A stretch of 56,420 nt of DNA. It comes from Limosilactobacillus rudii. GTDB taxonomy: Bacteria > Bacillota > Bacilli > Lactobacillales > Lactobacillaceae. Below, in pieces: positions 52,511 to 56,420 of this stretch (position 1 is its first letter; each line of letters opens with the position of its first letter). The DNA lies in assembly GCF_014145455.1 (NCBI RefSeq), contig NZ_JACIVB010000040.1, positions 1 through 56,420 of the forward strand. Reading direction: 5' to 3'. The translations under genes and the position numbers were made by a program. Under the pieces are notes generated by a model. That model saw only the letters and a program-made list of their open reading frames with translations. It did not search any database and was not told the origin of the DNA.

Positions 52511-55096
52511 TTACTTATTTAACCACCAAAATATTGAGCGGTGGGTTTGTTGGTCGACGCGCTGATTAACAACGCTGACAAGAATCATCATGGTAGCGAT
52601 GATTGAATTTTTCTTTCGGAAGGCCGTGTATCGTGAATACCAAGCGGTTGCGTACTTGTCTTTATAACGACGAAGGCCTTGGAAGCCGTAGAGGTGATAG
52701 CCGTATTCATAAATAAAGTGGGCAGCTTTTTCCTCAATAAAGCTAAACTGTGATTCACCAACATTTGAAAGAGGAGCCATTCCCAAGTCAAAGTAGGTAT
52801 AGCCATTCTCTTGACCGTATTGGAACATACTAATAAAAATTTTATCCATAATTCCAGAAGGGGCATCTTTGCTATGACGCATAAGGTCAATAGTGAGGAT
52901 TTCTTTACTACCAGTAGGCATAAAGGTTGCAAAGGCTACCATCTTACCGTCTTTATCACGAACCACCCCTACGGGAGCCTGGTTGATATAGTAAGAATCA
53001 AAGTAGCCGAGAGAAAAACCTTTTTCAGTTTCATTACCTAACCAACTATCAGAAACCTGTTTCATTTCTGCTAATTGTTCTTTGCTAAATGGTGGCTTTT
53101 CGACGGAGAAAGTATATCCTTCACGGTCAAATTTATGAATTAAGGCACGCTGTGATCGTTGCTTTTTACCGGCTAGTGTAAAGTCAGCTAGCTTTACTAG
53201 TCCAGTTTCTCCAGTCTTAATAAAGTCAAAGCCAAATTCATGGAGGAGCATTGTCATATCACTTGATACTTCGTAAAAGACTAATTGATAGCCATATTTA
53301 TCTGCTTCTCTTACGAATTGGCGAAGTGCCGGACGCCAGCTATTTTTATCACCGACAGGATCTCCCATCACAACAAGACGGTCATATTTGCGCCGATACA
53401 TAAAGAAAAGCTTATCATGATCATCAATGTTGTAATAGTAAAGAGACTTATCACGTAAAAATGCGAGATGACTTGTTTCATTTCCACCATATTCTTTTAT
53501 AATGGCACGAACACGGTTAGCATTAAAGGCTAGTGGCATACTAAACGGATCAGTACCAGCCATAAAGTATCGCAGGATTACAAAAATTAATAAAAGGCCA
53601 ATTAGTAAACCGAATAGTCCTGAAAGCCAAATCTTTTCACCAGGGAAGAAAAGAAAATCAGGAATATGGTGCTTACTCGAATATTGTGGAGCATTAATTA
53701 CACCAACAATAACATAGAGAATGCAAGCACCAGCGAAGATAAGACTATCGATCGCAAATTTACCAATTGAGTATTCTAACTTCTGGCGGTAGAGGACGTG
53801 CCTGGATAGTAATACTAAGACAAGGACGATGCTAAGGTAGATGGTTAATCCCCATGTTCCTAAGTTCCAAATTGTATTGGCAATTCCAATGACCAATAGG
53901 ATTAAAGTTGGTAAGTACGCCTTCTTGACCTTTGATTGTAATCCCCGTGCACAAGCAAGCATTGCTAGGGCAAAAAGGATTGTCGTAAGCTGGTGAAGGA
54001 AGAAGAACGTATAGGGGTAAAGCCGAGCAATAAGCTTGTTTTGAGCGGTGATATCAGGGATTGAAGCTGTAAGAAGCATTAAAATTCCTGAAGCATACAT
54101 AAAGGTCGTAATCAGGAAATAAGCTGCTTTACGGACCATTAAGATTGGTAAACCATCAAAGAAATTATTAACTTGGTGTGCCAGATTATGCAGGAATGAG
54201 ATTCCAGCGATAAGAAGTGGAACAATGTAGTAAAAGATTCGGAATAATAACAGCCAAATTACGGATGTTGCTCGTGGAACCCCAAGTAAGGATAATTCAA
54301 GCATCATTAGAAGGTCAAATGATCCTAAGGCACCGGGAATCATGGATAAAACCCCTAACACTTGTGCAACAACGTATAATGGCAGAACACTAATTAAGTT
54401 ATGCCGAATTCCTAAGCACCATCCAACAAGAAGGAAAAATAGGGCAACAAAGAGCCACTCACAGGTTGAACTCGTAACTAAAAAGAGACCGACTTTAGGG
54501 GTGACATCTTTAAATAGTTTGTTTTTGTGAATAACGGTAACGTAAAAGACCACCGGAAAATATAATCCGCCACCGACAAGCCAAATCGCATATTGGTTAA
54601 AATGTCCGCCATCATGAAAAACGAACATGATAATTAAAGCTACCCAACAGAGAACTGATAAGCCTGATAGCAAAAAAACAGCAATCTTTGAAATTGCTAG
54701 TAAAATTTCTTTTTTAGTCGCGTTTTTGCGATAAAAATATGCTCGTAAAGTAGAACCAAGGATACCGCCAAAGCCAGCGATATTAGTTAAAGTATTGGTT
54801 ATCCACCCACAGCGAATAATATATGATAGCTTAAATTTCCCGGGTAATAGATGGGTAATTGCAAAATCATAACCCAGCATCGGGGTAACAGCAAAGCAAC
54901 CAGCAATTAGTAAAGCTACAATACTTTCCCATGAAAGATTAGCTAAGCCAGTTCCGACTTCATGCCATTTAACAGTTTTGAAAAAATTACCTAATGCAAG
55001 GATTACGAATACTAAAACTGAGGTGACAAAGACAACCTTTATTATTTTTGAATATTTAGACCACCAGTTTAATAGGCGTTTGCCCAACTGCTGCAT
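52511..55096 (-). CDS. mprF: Bifunctional lysylphosphatidylglycerol synthetase/flippase
   Basis: 861 residues, standard for MprF; AAGGAGG precedes ATG 55096. The N-terminal about 520 residues carry some fourteen membrane segments (flippase part), with GGILGSTLRAYFYRKN as a conserved loop. The C-terminal domain (DUF2156, residues about 530-861) has MYRRKYDRLVVMGDPVGD, MPTGSKEILTIDLMRHSKDAPSGIMD and FDLGMAPLSNVG. MprF transfers lysine from tRNA to phosphatidylglycerol and flips the product outward, lowering surface negative charge and giving resistance to cationic peptides. Confidence 0.93.
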   Translation of the reverse strand: MQQLGKRLLNWWSKYSKIIKVVFVTSVLVFVILALGNFFKTVKWHEVGTGLANLSWESIVALLIAGCFAVTPMLGYDFAITHLLPGKFKLSYIIRCGWITNTLTNIAGFGGILGSTLRAYFYRKNATKKEILLAISKIAVFLLSGLSVLCWVALIIMFVFHDGGHFNQYAIWLVGGGLYFPVVFYVTVIHKNKLFKDVTPKVGLFLVTSSTCEWLFVALFFLLVGWCLGIRHNLISVLPLYVVAQVLGVLSMIPGALGSFDLLMMLELSLLGVPRATSVIWLLLFRIFYYIVPLLIAGISFLHNLAHQVNNFFDGLPILMVRKAAYFLITTFMYASGILMLLTASIPDITAQNKLIARLYPYTFFFLHQLTTILFALAMLACARGLQSKVKKAYLPTLILLVIGIANTIWNLGTWGLTIYLSIVLVLVLLSRHVLYRQKLEYSIGKFAIDSLIFAGACILYVIVGVINAPQYSSKHHIPDFLFFPGEKIWLSGLFGLLIGLLLIFVILRYFMAGTDPFSMPLAFNANRVRAIIKEYGGNETSHLAFLRDKSLYYYNIDDHDKLFFMYRRKYDRLVVMGDPVGDKNSWRPALRQFVREADKYGYQLVFYEVSSDMTMLLHEFGFDFIKTGETGLVKLADFTLAGKKQRSQRALIHKFDREGYTFSVEKPPFSKEQLAEMKQVSDSWLGNETEKGFSLGYFDSYYINQAPVGVVRDKDGKMVAFATFMPTGSKEILTIDLMRHSKDAPSGIMDKIFISMFQYGQENGYTYFDLGMAPLSNVGESQFSFIEEKAAHFIYEYGYHLYGFQGLRRYKDKYATAWYSRYTAFRKKNSIIATMMILVSVVNQRVDQQTHRSIFWWLNK

Positions 55097-55207
55097 TAAA
55101 AACTCCTCCTTAATAATAAATACCTATACTTTTCATTATAAACTATTGGCGATATCGGCGATACTGATAGGGAAAATGATTTTTTTGCAATAATTTTAAT
55201 TTAGTTA

Positions 55208-55236
55208 TTGACTAATACTTTAAAGTTTCGTATACT
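55208..55236 (+). promoter_or_regulatory. Promoter of tRNA-Asp
   Basis: TTGACT (55208-55213), 17-bp spacer, TATACT (55231-55236). Expected start near 55243, about 11 nt before the mature tRNA. Confidence 0.7.
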
Positions 55237-55253
55237 TTTATTTGTTGTCAAAT

Positions 55254-55328
55254 GGTCCGTTGGTCTAGTTGGTTTAGGACGCATCCCTGTCACGGATGAG
55301 ATCACGAGTTCGAGTCTCGTACGGACCG
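55254..55328 (+). tRNA. tRNA-Asp (anticodon GTC)
   Basis: Acceptor GGTCCGT (55254-55260) pairs with ACGGACC (55321-55327), discriminator G. Anticodon arm CATCC-CTGTCAC-GGATG places GTC at the anticodon; T arm ACGAG-TTCGAGT-CTCGT is complete. CCA is not encoded. It is transcribed as a single unit with its own terminator. Confidence 0.95.
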
Positions 55329-55344
55329 TATATAGTTTTGTGAG

Positions 55345-55368
55345 AGCTGGGGTATCCCAGCTTTTTTT
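55345..55368 (+). terminator. Terminator of tRNA-Asp
   Basis: AGCTGGG-GTAT-CCCAGCT followed by T7. Confidence 0.88.
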
Positions 55369-55393
55369 GTACTCATTAATAGGAGGAGTTCTA

Positions 55394-56257
55394 ATGGAGA
55401 ATACATGGGTGTATCAGGGAAATGAACCGATTAAAATTAAAAAATATTTACAATCTCTAGGAATGGGCCATCGATTATTTAACGATCTTAAAAATGGTGA
55501 AGGTGAGTTTTTAGTTGACCATCGATCAGTCCGTCCTACAACAAAGATTTTACCTAATCAGCCACTTACAATTAAAGCACAACCAGAGCTGCCAGATGAA
55601 TCAGTAGGGATCAGCGATGAACCAATAAATATTATTTTTGAGGATGATAATTGGTTGGTGATTGATAAGCCTGCTGGGGTGACTTCCATCCCAGGTCCAA
55701 CCATAAAAAACGGAACAGTCTTGAACCGTGTTAAAGGCTACCTCATCCGTAATAATTCAGCTGACCTTCGTCCACACCTAATAACCAGGTTAGATCGGTT
55801 TACGAGCGGGTTGTTATTAGTGGCTAAGCACCATATTGCGTCAAGCATGATTAGTCAACAGGTGCAGCAACATACAATGCTAAAGGAATATACAGCGATA
55901 GTTGAGGGACGTTTCAATGAAGGGCATGGTGAAATTAACAAACCAATTGCTCGTCGTGAGGGTGAAATTTCCCGGGTAATAGATGAGGGTGGTCAGCCAG
56001 CATTGACGGAGTACTGGGTAGAGAAAGAAGGAGCTGATTGGACGCTCCTACGATTACGGTTGCATACTGGACGTACCCACCAGATTCGTGTTCACCTAGC
56101 GTCAATTGGGCATCCATTAATTGGCGATCATTTGTATGGTGGTGATACTAGTAAGTTTGCCCACCAACTATTGCATGCTAGTAAGATTAGTTTTAAGGAC
56201 CCATTTACGCTAAAGCAATTGGTGTTTACGTCTGACTTGCCAACATCGTTTAAATAA
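55394..56257 (+). CDS. RluA-family pseudouridine synthase
   Basis: 287 residues from ATG 55394 (AGGAGGAG upstream). The frame is open back to 55208, but that stretch is the tRNA gene. An S4-like N-terminal region (KIKKYLQSLGMGHRLFNDLKNGEG) precedes the catalytic domain with VIDKPAGVTSIPG, the catalytic Asp in ITRLDRFTSGLLLVAK near residue 134, and LHTGRTHQIRVHLASIGHPLIGDHLYGG. It isomerises uridines in rRNA or tRNA; the exact target site among RluA/C/D relatives is not determined. Confidence 0.9.
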   Translation: MENTWVYQGNEPIKIKKYLQSLGMGHRLFNDLKNGEGEFLVDHRSVRPTTKILPNQPLTIKAQPELPDESVGISDEPINIIFEDDNWLVIDKPAGVTSIPGPTIKNGTVLNRVKGYLIRNNSADLRPHLITRLDRFTSGLLLVAKHHIASSMISQQVQQHTMLKEYTAIVEGRFNEGHGEINKPIARREGEISRVIDEGGQPALTEYWVEKEGADWTLLRLRLHTGRTHQIRVHLASIGHPLIGDHLYGGDTSKFAHQLLHASKISFKDPFTLKQLVFTSDLPTSFK

Positions 56258-56260
56258 TGC

Positions 56261-56301
56261 TTAAAAGGGAGAAGCTGTAGAAATATGCTTCTCCCTTTTA
56301 A
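56261..56301. terminator. Bidirectional terminator after the pseudouridine synthase gene
   Basis: Fifteen perfect base pairs: TTAAAAGGGAGAAGC (56261-56275) with its complement at 56287-56301. Confidence 0.85.
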
Positions 56302-56305
56302 GTTA

Positions 56306-56420
56306 GTGCGCCCGGCATGGATATTAGCTAGGCGGTGAGAGTCCGCTATGGGCCATAGTAGTCGGAACCATGAGCCGAGGACAAGGGTGTCCACTGCGAG
56401 GTGGAATCTGAAGGAAGTCT
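56306..56420 (+). mobile_element. 5' end of a group II intron (cut by window edge)
   Basis: Begins GTGCGCCCGGCATGG, the GUGCG consensus 5' boundary, four bases after the terminator stem. It continues with domain I sequence typical of bacterial introns that carry a reverse transcriptase, including GGTGAGAGTCC, CAAGGGTGTCC and GTGGAATCTGAAGGAAG. The intron-encoded protein and 3' end lie beyond the window. Insertion just after a hairpin terminator is a preferred location for some intron classes. Confidence 0.8.

Noticed and set aside
55208-55393. N-terminal extension of the pseudouridine synthase
   Set aside because: The open frame runs through tRNA-Asp and its terminator; ATG 55394 has its own strong ribosome site.

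Overview
The window looks like a chromosomal contig of a heterofermentative lactic acid bacterium, most likely Limosilactobacillus (Lactobacillus) reuteri or a close relative. This is inferred from gene content: a malolactic enzyme, sucrose phosphorylase beside an MFS transporter, PepV, MprF, large Ala/Lys-rich LPQTG adhesin-like proteins, AT-rich intergenic DNA and strong AAGGAGG ribosome sites. No rRNA, prophage, IS element or CRISPR array is visible. One tRNA-Asp is present, and the 5' end of a group II intron sits at the right edge.

Layout. 1-4.1 kb: 3' part of an LPXTG SEC10/PgrA-type surface protein, a DUF1643 gene broken by an in-frame amber codon, and a zinc-ribbon membrane protein. 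4.1-6.4 kb: a peptide-pheromone type two-component system (LytTR regulator plus HPK10-like kinase) with no visible pheromone gene but a set of operator-like repeats upstream. 6.4-9.9 kb: hemH-mntH, divergent from a cysteine synthase-like gene that sits behind a transcription attenuator with a Cys-Cys-Cys leader peptide. 10-20.7 kb: an Rpn-family nuclease, NAD(P)H oxidoreductase, YeiH-like exporter, amino-acid permease plus esterase, an antibiotic-type ABC-F ATPase behind its own uORF/terminator leader, a DyP peroxidase, and a YfcC-type transporter with PepV dipeptidase. 20.8-28.2 kb: sucrose phosphorylase and MFS transporter under two LacI-type operators, two penicillin-recognising enzymes transcribed divergently, a coiled-coil protein, and galM with a cre site. 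28.5-32.9 kb: a 1220-residue LPXTG protein with a 912-bp internal duplication and a poly(T)17 tract upstream, followed by a small cytoplasmic coiled-coil protein.

32.9-37.7 kb: DUF2252, a pRiA4b ORF-3-like protein, zinc alcohol dehydrogenase and cyclophilin. 37.8-47.0 kb: an organic-acid island (MleR-type LysR, malolactic enzyme, fumarase, fumarate reductase flavoprotein, DASS dicarboxylate transporter, a frameshifted Rpn gene and a second MleR-like LysR). It would import malate or fumarate and either decarboxylate malate to lactate or dehydrate it and reduce the fumarate to succinate. 47.1-56.3 kb: ThrE-like exporter, uracil-DNA glycosylase-like protein, DHA2 efflux pump, esterase, DJ-1/PfpI protein, MprF, tRNA-Asp and an RluA-type pseudouridine synthase.

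The most interesting non-coding content is regulatory RNA. Two complete attenuators can be read directly: a cysteine leader at 8675-8918, and an ABC-F leader at 16441-16694 with a three-codon uORF. Both show consensus promoters, a leader ORF, an intrinsic terminator and a mutually exclusive antiterminator pairing. Homopolymer tracts (T17 before the large adhesin gene, T8 inside an Rpn gene) and one in-frame stop are candidate variable or decayed loci.
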